Source: Acidobacteriota bacterium | GTDB lineage: Bacteria; Acidobacteriota; Thermoanaerobaculia; Multivoradales; Multivoraceae | Assembly (NCBI GenBank): GCA_028875725.1 | Contig: JAPPCR010000015.1 | Span: 62,001 to 126,000, forward strand | Length of the DNA stretch: 64,000 nucleotides | Direction: 5' to 3' | Shown here: piece after piece, positions 10,911 to 21,277 of the stretch | How the letters are laid out: the number at the start of each line of letters is the position of its first letter | Numbering within the stretch: the stretch's first letter is position 1 | Notes under the pieces: model-generated | What the model saw: the letters and a program-made list of their open reading frames with translations, nothing else | Databases searched by the model: none | Told to the model about the DNA's origin: nothing | Made by a program: the position numbers and the translations under genes

Positions 10911-11135
10911 TCACACGCCGCGGCGGTAGGCCCAGATCAGGACCGCGATGAGGGCGACGTAGACGGCGAACAGGCCAACGTAGAGAAACGGAACGCCGAG
11001 GACGCTCGGCTCGATCCGGTTCAGCAGCGTGTGGGTGACCGGCGGCATCGCCAGCAGGAAGACCGCCCCGAAGGCGACCGTGGCGATCCAGCCGTCGCGG
11101 GTGCGCGGCAGGAAGCGGGAGGAGCGGCGAGTCAG
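10911..11135 (-). CDS. DUF3311 small membrane protein, CTG start
   Basis: About 74 residues with two hydrophobic helices (WIATVAFGAVFLLAMP and VPFLYVGLFAVYVALIAVLIW) around a short loop with IEPSVLGVPFLYV, the DUF3311 pattern. DUF3311 proteins often precede SSS symporters and are thought to help them. No ATG, GTG or TTG exists in frame near the expected N-terminus. The only candidate is a CTG whose last two bases begin the TGA of the preceding gene (CTGA), giving MTRRSSRFLPRTRDGW. Reinitiation at CTG after the upstream stop is inferred; the same arrangement occurs at 37743 and 27879. Confidence 0.75.
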   Translation of the reverse strand: MTRRSSRFLPRTRDGWIATVAFGAVFLLAMPPVTHTLLNRIEPSVLGVPFLYVGLFAVYVALIAVLIWAYRRGV

Positions 11136-12157
11136 TCCGGGTTCTCCATGCGGTGATACATCCGGCGCACCTCCACGTCGGAGGGCTGCCGCTGCGGAAA
11201 CGCCGTGGCGGACAGGTCGAGCGCGCCGGAGACCTCTTCGGCTGGCACTCCCGCCGCATGCTTCTCCGCTGTCCGTTCCCAGAGGACGCGGTAGTACTCC
11301 TGCGACTTCTCGATCGCACTCAGGTCGTTGAGCGGCGGGCCGTGCCCGGGAACCACGATGTCGAAGTCCAGGGCCTTCAGGTTCTCCAGCGTCTCGGCCC
11401 ACTCGTCGACGTAGCCGTCGCCCATGAAGGACGGTCCACCGAACAGCATGTCGCCGGTGAAGACCAGCTTGTCCTGCGGGAAATAGATGACGGTGTCTCC
11501 GCCGGTGTGGGCGCGGCCCACGAACATGATCTGGATCTCCCGGCCGCCGCGAAACAGGGTCATCTTCTCGTTCATCGTCACGTCGGGCGGCAGCGGGTCG
11601 ATCTCGTCAAAGTCGGCGGCGTGAGCGGCGAACATCGACCGGTAGGCCTCGAGCCCCGCGCGCTCCTCCTCGTCCTCGGCCGCCTCGATCTGCTCGGCGA
11701 GCCGCTCGAGGGTCGCCGCGTTGCCGTTGATGCCGGTGACGTACGTCGGCTCCTCCAGCGGCGCCGTCGCCATCTTCATCCGCGTGTACTCGTGGCCGAT
11801 GATCGGGATGTCCGCGAACTCCTGGTTGCCGTGGGCGTGGTCCCAGTGGAAGTGGGAGTTGATCAGCGTCGTCACCGGCTTGTCGGTGATGGCCGGGATC
11901 GAGGCGATCAGGTCGCGGGCCTTGGCCGGCGTCACGTGGGAGTCCACGAGAATCACGTCCTCGTCATTGACGATCACGAGGGCGTTGCTGTTGAACACCT
12001 GCGCCGTGGTCTGGGTCAGCCAGATGCCGTTCCGGACCTCCATGAAGCGGTGAGTGTCGGTCGTCGTGGTCCACTCCTGGGCCGACAGCGAACCCGCCGC
12101 AAACACCGCGGCCGCGGCAACTGCCGTACGAATCGTCAGTCGAAGAGCGTGTCTCAT
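11132..12157 (-). CDS. Secreted metallo-beta-lactamase-fold hydrolase
   Basis: A 341-residue protein with a cleavable signal peptide (MRHALRLTIRTAVAAAAVF, ending ...SLSAQ). The zinc motif NSHFHWDHAHGN near residue 107 is the HxHxDH signature; FVGRAHTGGDTVIYF and FTGDMLF supply further ligands, and VPGHGPPL the last histidine. Such exported MBL proteins include SoxH-like and quinoprotein-relay enzymes, but the substrate is unknown. The start is chosen for its good Shine-Dalgarno (GGGAGG) 6-8 nt upstream and for the signal peptide; a longer frame upstream has neither. It leads a leftward operon with DUF3311 and the symporter. Confidence 0.85.
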   Translation of the reverse strand: MRHALRLTIRTAVAAAAVFAAGSLSAQEWTTTTDTHRFMEVRNGIWLTQTTAQVFNSNALVIVNDEDVILVDSHVTPAKARDLIASIPAITDKPVTTLINSHFHWDHAHGNQEFADIPIIGHEYTRMKMATAPLEEPTYVTGINGNAATLERLAEQIEAAEDEEERAGLEAYRSMFAAHAADFDEIDPLPPDVTMNEKMTLFRGGREIQIMFVGRAHTGGDTVIYFPQDKLVFTGDMLFGGPSFMGDGYVDEWAETLENLKALDFDIVVPGHGPPLNDLSAIEKSQEYYRVLWERTAEKHAAGVPAEEVSGALDLSATAFPQRQPSDVEVRRMYHRMENPD

Positions 12158-12214
12158 GGAACCTCCCTCTCGCGGTACGCCGAGTCGCGGCGACGCCTGC
12201 CGTAGCTTGCTGTC

Positions 12215-12220
12215 TACAAT
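12215..12220. promoter_or_regulatory. Two-way -10 element (S10 peptidase leaderless; MBL leader)
   Basis: TACAAT on the plus strand ends 6 nt before the S10 ATG, so that mRNA would be leaderless. The same bases read TATTGT on the minus strand, a plausible -10 for the MBL gene, which has a leader of about 60 nt and a Shine-Dalgarno. One hexamer may serve both directions. Confidence 0.5.
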
Positions 12221-12226
12221 AGCGCG

Positions 12227-13801
12227 ATGAACTTCTCCTTCCGTCCCTTGCTCGCCGCGGCCGGACCGGCCCTCGCCCTCATGTGCCTCGCCGCCCTGAC
12301 CGCGACGGCCCCGGCCCGTGCGGAGGAAGGCGCGGGCGCGTCGCAGGCCGCCGAGCCGTCCGCGCCGCCCGGCCGCTGGGAAACCAGCCACTCGATCGAA
12401 GTCGGCGGCGAGACGGTCGAATACGACGCCGTCGTCACCGGTCTCCAGCTCGACAACGACGACGGCGCCCCGGCCGCGCAGCTCTGGTACACGGCGTACT
12501 TCCGGACGAACGGCGCGGCGCCCCAGGAGCGCCCCCTTGTCTTCTCATACAACGGAGGCCCCGGCTCCGCGTCGTTCTGGCTGCACATGGGGATCATGGG
12601 GCCGCGGCGCGTCGTGACCCCAGACGTGGGCCCGCAGGGAGCGCCGCCCTACCCTCTCGAGGACAACGCCTGGACCCTCCTCGACATCGCCGACATCGTG
12701 ATGGTCGATCCGATCGGCACCGGCTTCAGCCATACCTTGGGAGAAACTCCGGGCTCCGACTACTGGGGCATCGACGAGGACGCGAAGTCCCTCGCCCAGT
12801 TCATCCGGCGCTTCCTCAGCGCGCACGACCGCTGGAACTCGCCCCGCTATCTGCTCGGCGAGAGCTACGGAACGACTCGATCGGCAGTGCTCGCCAGCCA
12901 CCTGCAGCGGGCGAACATCGACCTGAACGGCATCGTACTCGTGTCCTCGATCCTGCAGTTCAACACGATCCAGTTCGCGCCCGGCGACGACCTCCCCTAC
13001 ATCGTCAACCTGCCGTCCTACACCGTGGCCGCCCGCTACCTGGACGCGCTGCCGGAGAAGACCCCCGCGGACCTCGAGACCCTGATGGCCGAAGTCGAGG
13101 AATGGGCGCTCACGGAGTACGCCACCGCGCTGCTTCGGGGCAGCACCCTCGACCCGGACACCCGCGCCCGCGTGGTCGACCGCCTGCACCGCTACACCGG
13201 ACTCTCGCGCGACTTCATCGACAAGTCGGACCTGCGGGTGACAGCTCCGGCCTTCGAGGCCGAACTGCTGCGCGACGAAGGCAAGGTCGTCGGCCGGCTG
13301 GACGCGCGCTTCACCGGCCCGGCCGGGGACACGCTGGGAGCGAGGCCTTCCCACGATCCCCAGTCCACGGCGATCAGCTCGGCCTACACGTCGGCGTTCA
13401 ACAGCTACCTGCGGAGCGAACTCGGCTACGACGGCGACCGCGAGTATGTCCCGAGCGGCGCCGTCCGCGACTGGAACTGGGGGCGGGTGAGCGCTGGCCG
13501 TTTCTCGCGCGGCGACGGCACACCGAACGTCGCCCCCGACCTGGCCGCCGCCATGCGCCGGAATCCGGCGCTCGAAGTGCTCCTGATCAACGGCCTGTAC
13601 GACCTGGCGACGCCCTACTTCGCGGCCGTCTGGACGATGGACCACATGGGTCTGCCGCCGGAACTCAGAGACAACATCCAGCGCGAGGACTTCGCCGCCG
13701 GACACATGATGTACGTTGAGCAGTCCCTGCTGCCGCAGTGGAAGGAAACGCTCGACGCCTTCATCCTGCGCACCTCAGGCGCCGGGCGGGACGCCGACTA
13801 G
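12227..13801 (+). CDS. S10 family serine carboxypeptidase-like protein
   Basis: A 524-residue protein with a signal peptide (residues 1-32, ending PARAEE). The alpha/beta-hydrolase machinery is complete: FSYNGGPGSASFW near residue 106 forms the oxyanion site, LLGESYGTTRS near 208 holds the nucleophilic Ser, NGLYDLATPYF near 456 the Asp, and AGHMMYVE near 492 the His. Peptidase S10 enzymes remove C-terminal residues from peptides. It faces right from a divergent promoter shared with the MBL gene. Confidence 0.92.
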   Translation: MNFSFRPLLAAAGPALALMCLAALTATAPARAEEGAGASQAAEPSAPPGRWETSHSIEVGGETVEYDAVVTGLQLDNDDGAPAAQLWYTAYFRTNGAAPQERPLVFSYNGGPGSASFWLHMGIMGPRRVVTPDVGPQGAPPYPLEDNAWTLLDIADIVMVDPIGTGFSHTLGETPGSDYWGIDEDAKSLAQFIRRFLSAHDRWNSPRYLLGESYGTTRSAVLASHLQRANIDLNGIVLVSSILQFNTIQFAPGDDLPYIVNLPSYTVAARYLDALPEKTPADLETLMAEVEEWALTEYATALLRGSTLDPDTRARVVDRLHRYTGLSRDFIDKSDLRVTAPAFEAELLRDEGKVVGRLDARFTGPAGDTLGARPSHDPQSTAISSAYTSAFNSYLRSELGYDGDREYVPSGAVRDWNWGRVSAGRFSRGDGTPNVAPDLAAAMRRNPALEVLLINGLYDLATPYFAAVWTMDHMGLPPELRDNIQREDFAAGHMMYVEQSLLPQWKETLDAFILRTSGAGRDAD

Positions 13802-13875
13802 CTGGGTGCTCCGCTCTACTGATACAGTGTTACAAGTTCGTCTCGGACCGGGGTCCCCGGCCCACGCCATCCGCC

Positions 13876-15711
13876 ATGAAGCTCGATCTCAGGACGATCC
13901 TGCTGCTCTTCTGCGTCGCCGGCCTCGCGCAGTCCGCGGCGGCTGCCTCGCCTGAACCGGCCGGGACGGACCAGACGGCGCCCCTGGCGCTCACGCCGAC
14001 CGAGTACAACAACACCGTCGCCGACCTGCTCGGCTTCCCCAGGGCCGGGGAGCAGTGGCCGAAGCGGCCGCCCGTCGCCGACCGGATCAGCCCCCGGCGC
14101 GCCGCCAGCAAGGGCGTGTTTTCACCGCCGCCGCCGCCCGACCCGTGGCCGTGGCCGTTTCCGGATGAGCCCGGCGCCGACGGCTTCGAGGGCATTGCAC
14201 AGGGCCAGAGTCCGTCTTCCTACCAGGTGGAGGAACTCCACCTCGCCGGGATGCACTTCGGATCCTTCGCCCTCCTCTCGCCGACCTTCTTCGACTGCTC
14301 GCGGTGGTCCGAACTGCCGGCCGCGGAGCGCGAGGCCTGCGCCGCCACGAGCATCCTCCGCTTCGCCGAACGGGCGTATCGCCGGCCGCTGCGCGACGGG
14401 GAACGCGATCGGATCGAAGCGTTCTGGCAGACGCAGGTGGCCGCCGAGCCGATCGACGAGGCCGTGGCGCTCACCGTCGCCGGCATCCTCCAGGCCCCGG
14501 CCTTCCACTTCAAGCTGAAGCCGGACGCCACGGGCGCCACGAGACTCGATCCGTGGCAGCTCGCCACGCGGCTGTCCTACTTCCTCTGGGACTCGATGCC
14601 GGACGAGGAGCTCTTCCGGGCGGCCGGCGCCGGCGAACTCGGCACTCTGGAAGGCGTCGAACGGCAGGCACGGCGCATGCTCGACGATCCGAAGGCCCGG
14701 CCGGCCGTCGTTCACTTCCATCACCAGTGGCTCGGCACGGATCAGGTTCTCCTGATCGCCCCCGCCCGCCGCGCCTTCGGTCCGAGGTTCGGCATTTCCC
14801 GAGCACTCAGGAACGCGCGCGACGACGACACGAAGTGGCCCGCGATCATGGGGCCGATCCGGCACTCGATGAGGCTGGAGACCGAGCTGTTCGTCGAAGA
14901 GGCGATCTTCGACCGCGCGGGGACGTTCACCGAGCTGATGACCGGCAATCACGGCTACATGTCGCGCAACACGTCGCCGATCTACGGCGCCACCACGGCC
15001 ACGGACGAAGGACGCACGGCGGTCACCCGGCAGATCGAGTACGTCTCCGTATCGGTCGGACGCAAGAAACCACTCACCCTCGATCCGGTCGTACTGGACC
15101 CCACGCAGCGGGCAGGCGTGCTGACCCTGCCGTCCGTTCTGGCCATCGGCGCCTACGCCGTGCAACCCGGCCCGATCCCCCGCGGGGTGCGCGTCCTGGA
15201 ACGCATCGCCTGCATGGAAATGGGTGATCCGATCGAAGGCGTCGAGAGCGCGCTGCCGCCGGACGCGCTGGGCGTCGAGAGCACGAACCGCCAACGGACC
15301 GCCGCCGCCACCAAACCGAGGGAGTGCAACTCCTGCCACCGCCGGATCAACCCGGCCGGTTTCGCGTTCGAGCACTACGACGCGATGGGCGCCTGGCGGG
15401 CCGAGGACAACGGACTTCCGGTCGACGCCAGCGGCTCGCTGCGGTTGCCGGGCGCCGAAGAGCTCACATTCACCGACGGCGTCGAGTTCGCGCACGAGCT
15501 GGCTGCCAGCCGACGGGTGCGGGACTGCTACGCGCTCCACTGGACGCGCTACGCACTCGGCAACCATCTGGACCGGAACGCACCCGGCCTCGAACCGATC
15601 CAGGAGCGCTTCCGCAACAACGACTCGGTCAGGGAGCTCCTCGTCAGCATCGCGACCAGCGAACTGTTCCGCACAGGCGCACCCGGGCCAGGCTCAGGAG
15701 TGGACGGATGA
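13876..15711 (+). CDS. DUF1592/DUF1588/DUF1585 protein with CxxCH motif
   Basis: A 611-residue exported protein (signal MKLDLRTILLLFCVAGLAQS). Domains follow the order usual in Planctomycetes: DUF1587-like LTPTEYNNTVADLLGF, DUF1595-like FAERAYRRPLRDGERD, DUF1592 (DPWQLATRLSYFLWDSMPDE), DUF1588 with NSCHRRINPAGFAFEHYDAMG, and DUF1585 at the end. The CNSCH could bind haem c. It overlaps the DUF1552 gene by 4 nt (ATGA), the standard pairing. The role is unproven; the pair is abundant in genomes that break down complex polymers. A -10-like TACAGT (13823-13828) lies upstream, and a GC palindrome (13848-13860) in the leader. Confidence 0.88.
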   Translation: MKLDLRTILLLFCVAGLAQSAAAASPEPAGTDQTAPLALTPTEYNNTVADLLGFPRAGEQWPKRPPVADRISPRRAASKGVFSPPPPPDPWPWPFPDEPGADGFEGIAQGQSPSSYQVEELHLAGMHFGSFALLSPTFFDCSRWSELPAAEREACAATSILRFAERAYRRPLRDGERDRIEAFWQTQVAAEPIDEAVALTVAGILQAPAFHFKLKPDATGATRLDPWQLATRLSYFLWDSMPDEELFRAAGAGELGTLEGVERQARRMLDDPKARPAVVHFHHQWLGTDQVLLIAPARRAFGPRFGISRALRNARDDDTKWPAIMGPIRHSMRLETELFVEEAIFDRAGTFTELMTGNHGYMSRNTSPIYGATTATDEGRTAVTRQIEYVSVSVGRKKPLTLDPVVLDPTQRAGVLTLPSVLAIGAYAVQPGPIPRGVRVLERIACMEMGDPIEGVESALPPDALGVESTNRQRTAAATKPRECNSCHRRINPAGFAFEHYDAMGAWRAEDNGLPVDASGSLRLPGAEELTFTDGVEFAHELAASRRVRDCYALHWTRYALGNHLDRNAPGLEPIQERFRNNDSVRELLVSIATSELFRTGAPGPGSGVDG

Positions 15712-17111
15712 TCTCGAGACGCCACCTGCTGCAACTCGGAGGGCTCACCGCGCTCGGTGCCGGCTGGCCGGGCGGCGCCTTGCGCGCGCTCGCCCAGAGC
15801 CCCGCTCAGGTCCGGCGCATGATTCTGATCAGCCACTGCCACGGCTGGCCCTACGCCACCTGGAAGATGCGCCCTGAGGGCGTCTCCGAGAGCGAGCCCT
15901 GGTCGGTCGACCTAGAGCAGCTCCCGGAGACGGCATTCAGCAGGCCCCTGGCTCCGCTCTACGAGCATCGTCGCCGCATCCTCGCCCTGGACGGCCTGTC
16001 CCTGGCCACCGCCGAACTCGACGGCGGCGGCAACCGGCACGACCGCGGCTGGGTCCACGCCTGGACCGGCAACAACGCGGACTTTGGCGCCCGCGACACC
16101 CGCTCGACGTCGGCCTCCCTCGACCAGCTTGTCGCCGCGCACGTGTCCCGGGCGGACCGGTTGCCGTCGCTGGAAGTCTCGGTCGACGCCGCGCTCGAGG
16201 CAGGCCGTCCGATCAGCTACAACAGCGGCGGCGTACGGCTGCCGGCCGAGAACACGCCCCTGCGCGCCTGGAACCGGGTGTTCGGACCGGCGTCCTCCGG
16301 TGACACGGTCGGCGCCTACCGGCGCAGCACGCTGGATTTCGCGTACCAGGAGTATCGGGCGGTCGCCGCGCGCTTCGACGCGAACGACCGCGCCCGGCTC
16401 GAGTCCCACTTCGGCCTCGTCGACCGGCTCGGCCACCGGCTCGAAGGCCTGGCGACCCTCTCCTGCGACGCGCCGCCCCGGCCCGCCGTCTCGTTCGACC
16501 GCTACGACCTGCAGTTCGACGCCTTCGCCGACATCATCGCCGCCGCCTTCAGTTGCGACATCACCCGCGTCGTCTCGTTCTCGCTCGGCGAGATGCCGAC
16601 CGCGGAATTCGGCGCCGACCACATCAGCGACAAGGTGCACAAGGGCATCGCCCACTACATCCACGAGGACGTCCGCAAGCACGACGCGATGACCAACTAC
16701 GCGGCCTACCACGGCCAGCAGGTCGCCCGCCTGGTCAGCACGCTGGAGTCGATCCCGGACGCCGGCGGCGGTTCCCTGATGGACAACACGCTGATCGTCT
16801 GGGGCTCGGAACTCGGCGATGGCTGGCACGGCTACCGCAACTACTGCCCCGTCCTCATCGGCGGCTCCTGGGCTTTCGACACCGGCCGCTACCTGCACTG
16901 GCCTCACGAGACGCCAGCCCAGATGCGCGTCCCGAACCAGGTGGCCCCCGGCGGCCTCACGCAGTTCGCCGGCGTCCCCCACCAGCACCTCCTCGTCAGC
17001 ATCGCCCGCGCCATGGGCCTCGACGTCAACCACGTCGGCCTCCACCATGCCTACGGCCAACGCGGCGACCACATCTCCCTCGTCGGCCCTCTGCCCGGCC
17101 TACGGGCGTAG
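15708..17111 (+). CDS. DUF1552 domain protein, Tat-like signal
   Basis: A 467-residue protein starting MISRRHLLQLGGLTALG, a Tat-type signal with a twin Arg. It carries DUF1552 features such as GWVHAWTGNN, a conserved HDRGW-like segment and LIVWGSELGDGWHG near residue 365. The family resembles the alkaline-phosphatase/DUF1501 fold and nearly always follows DUF1592 proteins, as here (ATGA overlap). Function unknown. The proposed start is within the stop of the upstream gene; a longer frame upstream is only a shadow of that gene. Confidence 0.88.
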   Translation: MISRRHLLQLGGLTALGAGWPGGALRALAQSPAQVRRMILISHCHGWPYATWKMRPEGVSESEPWSVDLEQLPETAFSRPLAPLYEHRRRILALDGLSLATAELDGGGNRHDRGWVHAWTGNNADFGARDTRSTSASLDQLVAAHVSRADRLPSLEVSVDAALEAGRPISYNSGGVRLPAENTPLRAWNRVFGPASSGDTVGAYRRSTLDFAYQEYRAVAARFDANDRARLESHFGLVDRLGHRLEGLATLSCDAPPRPAVSFDRYDLQFDAFADIIAAAFSCDITRVVSFSLGEMPTAEFGADHISDKVHKGIAHYIHEDVRKHDAMTNYAAYHGQQVARLVSTLESIPDAGGGSLMDNTLIVWGSELGDGWHGYRNYCPVLIGGSWAFDTGRYLHWPHETPAQMRVPNQVAPGGLTQFAGVPHQHLLVSIARAMGLDVNHVGLHHAYGQRGDHISLVGPLPGLRA

Positions 17112-17156
17112 CGACGGCACGCCGTGCCGCGGCGCTGCGCGGCGGCGGTTGTACCC

Positions 17157-17329
17157 GCCAGGCGAGGGGCCGGAAGGGGGTCCCAGCGGCCGCTCACGCT
17201 TTCCGGGTGGAGGGAGAGTTAGCGTTCGCTTCGGTCGCCTGCGCTTCGGATCTGCGTTGGTTACGGCGGCGTCGTTGCCCGTCGCTTGGCTCCAGCCCGC
17301 TGGGACCCCCTTCCGGCCCCTCGCCTGGC
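17157..17329 (-). repeat. Structured inverted-repeat element, copy 1
   Basis: Perfect 33-bp inverted arms (17157-17189 and 17297-17329) enclose 107 nt. Read on the minus strand, the left arm is followed by a 77-nt core (about 17300-17224) shared with copy 2 at 63 of 77 positions without gaps. A second stem follows, 5 bp (17221-17225 with 17196-17200), closing a 20-nt loop, starting at the same aligned base as in copy 2. The arms end inward in GGGTCCCAGCGG but differ further out from copy 2. No open frame of quality, no transposase. Confidence 0.85.
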
Positions 17330-17388
17330 TGGTCGGCGCTGCCTGCGCTGGAGCGCCGGACGGGGCGACGGCCTGCCGGGGCTGAAGC

Positions 17389-17411
17389 CGTCGGGCGACG
17401 GTGTTTTCTTC
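17389..17411 (+). terminator. Candidate intrinsic terminator
   Basis: Hairpin CCGTC-GGGC-GACGG (extendable by G-C closing pairs) at 17389-17402, followed by TGTTTTCTT, unusually T-rich for this DNA. It would end transcripts from the DUF1592/DUF1552 operon after they have passed through element copy 1. Confidence 0.5.
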
Positions 17412-17590
17412 AAGATCCGGAGCACTGTCGTTGCACTCCTGGACCTGAAACCGAAAGGAGGTGCAGCGATCGGGTCCTGGTGCCAGTCGGAAACGGAGCA
17501 CCGGTGTTGGCGGTACTGCCTGCGTTCGTTCCGTGATCAGCGCCTGTCCGGGACGCCCGCCGACGACGTGGCGAAACCCGGCGACGTCCA

Positions 17591-17773
17591 GCCCGCGGTG
17601 GGCTCAGGGGGGAGGGTCCCAGCGGGCTGGAGACAAGCGACGGGCAACGGCGCTACCGAAACTGACGACGTAACGGAGCGCAGTCGACCGAAGCGAACCC
17701 CCAACCCAACATCCACCAAGCGGGGGTAAGCGTCCGTCTGGGACCCTCCCCCCTGAGCCCACACACCGCGGGC
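17591..17773 (+). repeat. Structured inverted-repeat element, copy 2
   Basis: Perfect 25-bp arms (17598-17622 and 17738-17762), extended by 7 more pairs (17591-17597 with 17767-17773) across a 4-nt bulge. The core at 17622-17698 matches copy 1. The second stem is ACCCCC (17697-17702) with GGGGGT (17722-17727) around a 19-nt loop: its sequence differs from copy 1, but pairing, start point and loop size are kept. The copy is inverted relative to copy 1. Compensating changes in both stems suggest selection on folding as RNA or single-stranded DNA. Confidence 0.85.
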
Positions 17774-17833
17774 GGCAACAACCGCCGCCGCCGCGCCGCC
17801 GCTGCCACAGCGCAGCGCAGCGCGACGCAAGCG

Positions 17834-19870
17834 CTACGGCGGTAGCGCGAAGGCGAGGAGTTCGGATTTGCGGGGCGGGTGGCGCGGTGTTGGGCGCGTG
17901 GCGCCGGCGACGGCCACGGCTTCGACGGGGGTACCGGGGCCGGGGCGTTCGCCGCCGCCGGCGATGAGGATGTACTGGCGGCCTTCGTGCATGTAGGTCA
18001 TCGGGCCGCCGTGGAGGCTGCGTTCGACTTCGAGCCGGGCCAGGAGTTCGCCGGTCGCCTTGTCGAAGGCGACGAGGTAGCTGCCGTTGGCTGAGCGGTC
18101 TCCCAGTTCGTCGACGATCGGTTCGATCGAGATGACCAGGGTCTTCGTCACCAGGACGCCGCCTTCGGTGACGACGCCGTCCTGGGGCGGCGTGCCGAGC
18201 CGGCCGAGGTTCAGGTGCCTGATCGCGGGGTGGTCGCGTGGCCCTTCCCCCAGCGGCACCTGCCACAGCATCTCGCCGCGGTTCATGTCGAACGCTGTGA
18301 TTCGCCGGTAGGGCGGCTTGAGCAGGGGCAGGCCCTGGACCTTGGGCATCGGCCGGCGGTTGATCGAGTACCGCCAGTCCGAGCGCGCCGGGTCGGGGGC
18401 CGACAGGGAGATCGCGCCCGGCCTCGTCAGCGATGGCACGTAGAGGATGTTCGTCTCAGGATCGAAGGAAGCGCCCGTCCAGTTCGCGCCGCCGCCGGGG
18501 CCCGGGTTCTGGAGGTAAGCCCGCTTGCCATCCTCGCCGTGAACGATGGGCGGGGTGAACACCGGGCCGATCACGTAGTCCCGGATCACCTCGAGCGCCT
18601 CGGCCCGCAGCTCGGGCGTGTAGTCGATCAGGTCGTCGTAGTCGATGCCGAGCGTTTCGAACGGCGGCGGCCGGGTCGTGAACGGCTGGGTCCGCGACAG
18701 CTCTTCGCCCGGAATCCGCGAGTGGTAGTCGACCGGCGCCTCCACGATCGGCCAGACGTGCTCCCCCGTGGCCCGGTCGAACACGTAGGTCATCGCCACC
18801 TTCGAGACGACCGCCACCGCCTTGATCTCCCTGCCGTCGACCGTGATGTCGATCAGGTTCGGGGCCGAGGCGAGGTCGTAGTCCCAGACGCCATGGTGGA
18901 TCGTCTGGAAATGCCACACCACCTCGCCGTTGCGGGCATCGAGGCAGACGACCGACTCGGCGTAGACGTTGTCGCCGTGGCGGTCGCCGCCGTAGTAGTC
19001 GTTGGTCGGCGTGCCGAACGGCAGGTAGACGTAGCCAAGCTCCTGATCGGCGCTCATCATCGACCACACGTTCGTATTGCCCATCTTCCGCCAGGACTCG
19101 TTCTCCCAGGTCTCGATGTAGGGCTCGCCCTCCCGGGGAACGGCGTGGAACGTCCACTTCAGCTTGCCGGTGCGGATGTCGAAACCGCGCACGTCCCCGG
19201 GTGGGTTGTTGTTGCGGTGCGGGAAGTCGAAGACCGTGCCGCCGATGACGATCGTGTCGGCCACGACGGTCACGGGCGCCGTCCAGTTCATGTTCCGGTT
19301 CGCCCGGCCCGGCAGAAGACCCTGCATCAGGTCGACGACGCCCTCCTCGCCGAACACGGGATCCGGCTTGCCGGTCTTCGTGTCGATCGACACCAGGCGT
19401 CCGCCGCGGGTGGCGATCAGGACGCGCTCCGCACTGCCGTCGGTCCAGGACTCGATGCCGCGGATCTGGACCAGCGAACCTCGCTGCTCGATCTCCCAGT
19501 CCCTCGGATCGTGCCGCCAGAGCTCCTCGCCGGTCGCCGGGTCGAGCGCCGCGACCTGGCCCAGGTTCGTCGCGATGTAGACGACGCCGTCGATCATCAG
19601 CGGCATGCTCCGGTACGGTCCCGGCGTCTTGTCGGTCACGTCCTTCAGCAGGAAATCGGCCGACTCCCAGCGCCAGGAGACCTCCAACTGCGAGAAGTTG
19701 TCCCGGTCGATCTGATCCAGGGGCGCGTACCGCGTGGAGCCGCTGTCGCCACCGAAGTGCCGCCACTCGCCCCCCTGCGTGCCATGCTGCGCCGCGGCCG
19801 GCGCCGCGCCCCCAACAGCGGCCAGAAGGACGCAGAAACCTTGGACGATCCTCGAACCGAGACTCGACAT
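17834..19870 (-). CDS. PQQ-dependent dehydrogenase (quinoprotein)
   Basis: A 678-residue periplasmic protein with signal peptide MSSLGSRIVQGFCVLLAAVGG...AQH. An eight-bladed PQQ propeller is indicated by repeated W-docking segments such as GTPTNDYYGGDRHGDNVYAESVVCLD-like runs, GEVVWHFQTIHHGVWDYD and GANWTGASFDPETNILYVPS. It matches the glucose/quinate-type PQQ dehydrogenases, without a membrane domain. It should oxidise a sugar or alcohol and pass electrons to the respiratory chain. The ATG at 19870 is preferred over one ten codons upstream because GAGGGG precedes it at good spacing. The substrate is unknown. Confidence 0.88.
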   Translation of the reverse strand: MSSLGSRIVQGFCVLLAAVGGAAPAAAQHGTQGGEWRHFGGDSGSTRYAPLDQIDRDNFSQLEVSWRWESADFLLKDVTDKTPGPYRSMPLMIDGVVYIATNLGQVAALDPATGEELWRHDPRDWEIEQRGSLVQIRGIESWTDGSAERVLIATRGGRLVSIDTKTGKPDPVFGEEGVVDLMQGLLPGRANRNMNWTAPVTVVADTIVIGGTVFDFPHRNNNPPGDVRGFDIRTGKLKWTFHAVPREGEPYIETWENESWRKMGNTNVWSMMSADQELGYVYLPFGTPTNDYYGGDRHGDNVYAESVVCLDARNGEVVWHFQTIHHGVWDYDLASAPNLIDITVDGREIKAVAVVSKVAMTYVFDRATGEHVWPIVEAPVDYHSRIPGEELSRTQPFTTRPPPFETLGIDYDDLIDYTPELRAEALEVIRDYVIGPVFTPPIVHGEDGKRAYLQNPGPGGGANWTGASFDPETNILYVPSLTRPGAISLSAPDPARSDWRYSINRRPMPKVQGLPLLKPPYRRITAFDMNRGEMLWQVPLGEGPRDHPAIRHLNLGRLGTPPQDGVVTEGGVLVTKTLVISIEPIVDELGDRSANGSYLVAFDKATGELLARLEVERSLHGGPMTYMHEGRQYILIAGGGERPGPGTPVEAVAVAGATRPTPRHPPRKSELLAFALPP

Positions 19871-19939
19871 TCGCAATCCCCTCAGGTTGGACCGGCGCAT
19901 CTTACTGCGGCGTCGACGCCGTAGGTCGTGGTGTCGTAG

Positions 19940-21265
<1,326 letters not shown>

Positions 21266-21277
21266 TTCGGCGCCGCG

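Larger units (their letters stand above)
17112..17833. other. 722-bp convergent intergenic region with two repeat elements
   Basis: No credible gene: open frames here are low-complexity Arg/Pro/Gly-rich and read straight through the inverted repeats. It holds the two structured elements and a terminator-like hairpin described separately. It lies between the ends of the DUF1552 gene and the PQQ dehydrogenase gene. Confidence 0.8.

Noticed and set aside
13848..13860. Palindrome CCGGGG-T-CCCCGG as operator or terminator
   Set aside because: GC-only palindromes this short are expected in such DNA; no T-run and no repeat elsewhere noticed.
17286..17729. Open frame of 147 codons across the element region (and one on the other strand, 17100-17501)
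   Set aside because: It reads through both inverted-repeat copies, so shared peptide stretches such as PAGW-QATGN reflect the repeat, not a protein family.
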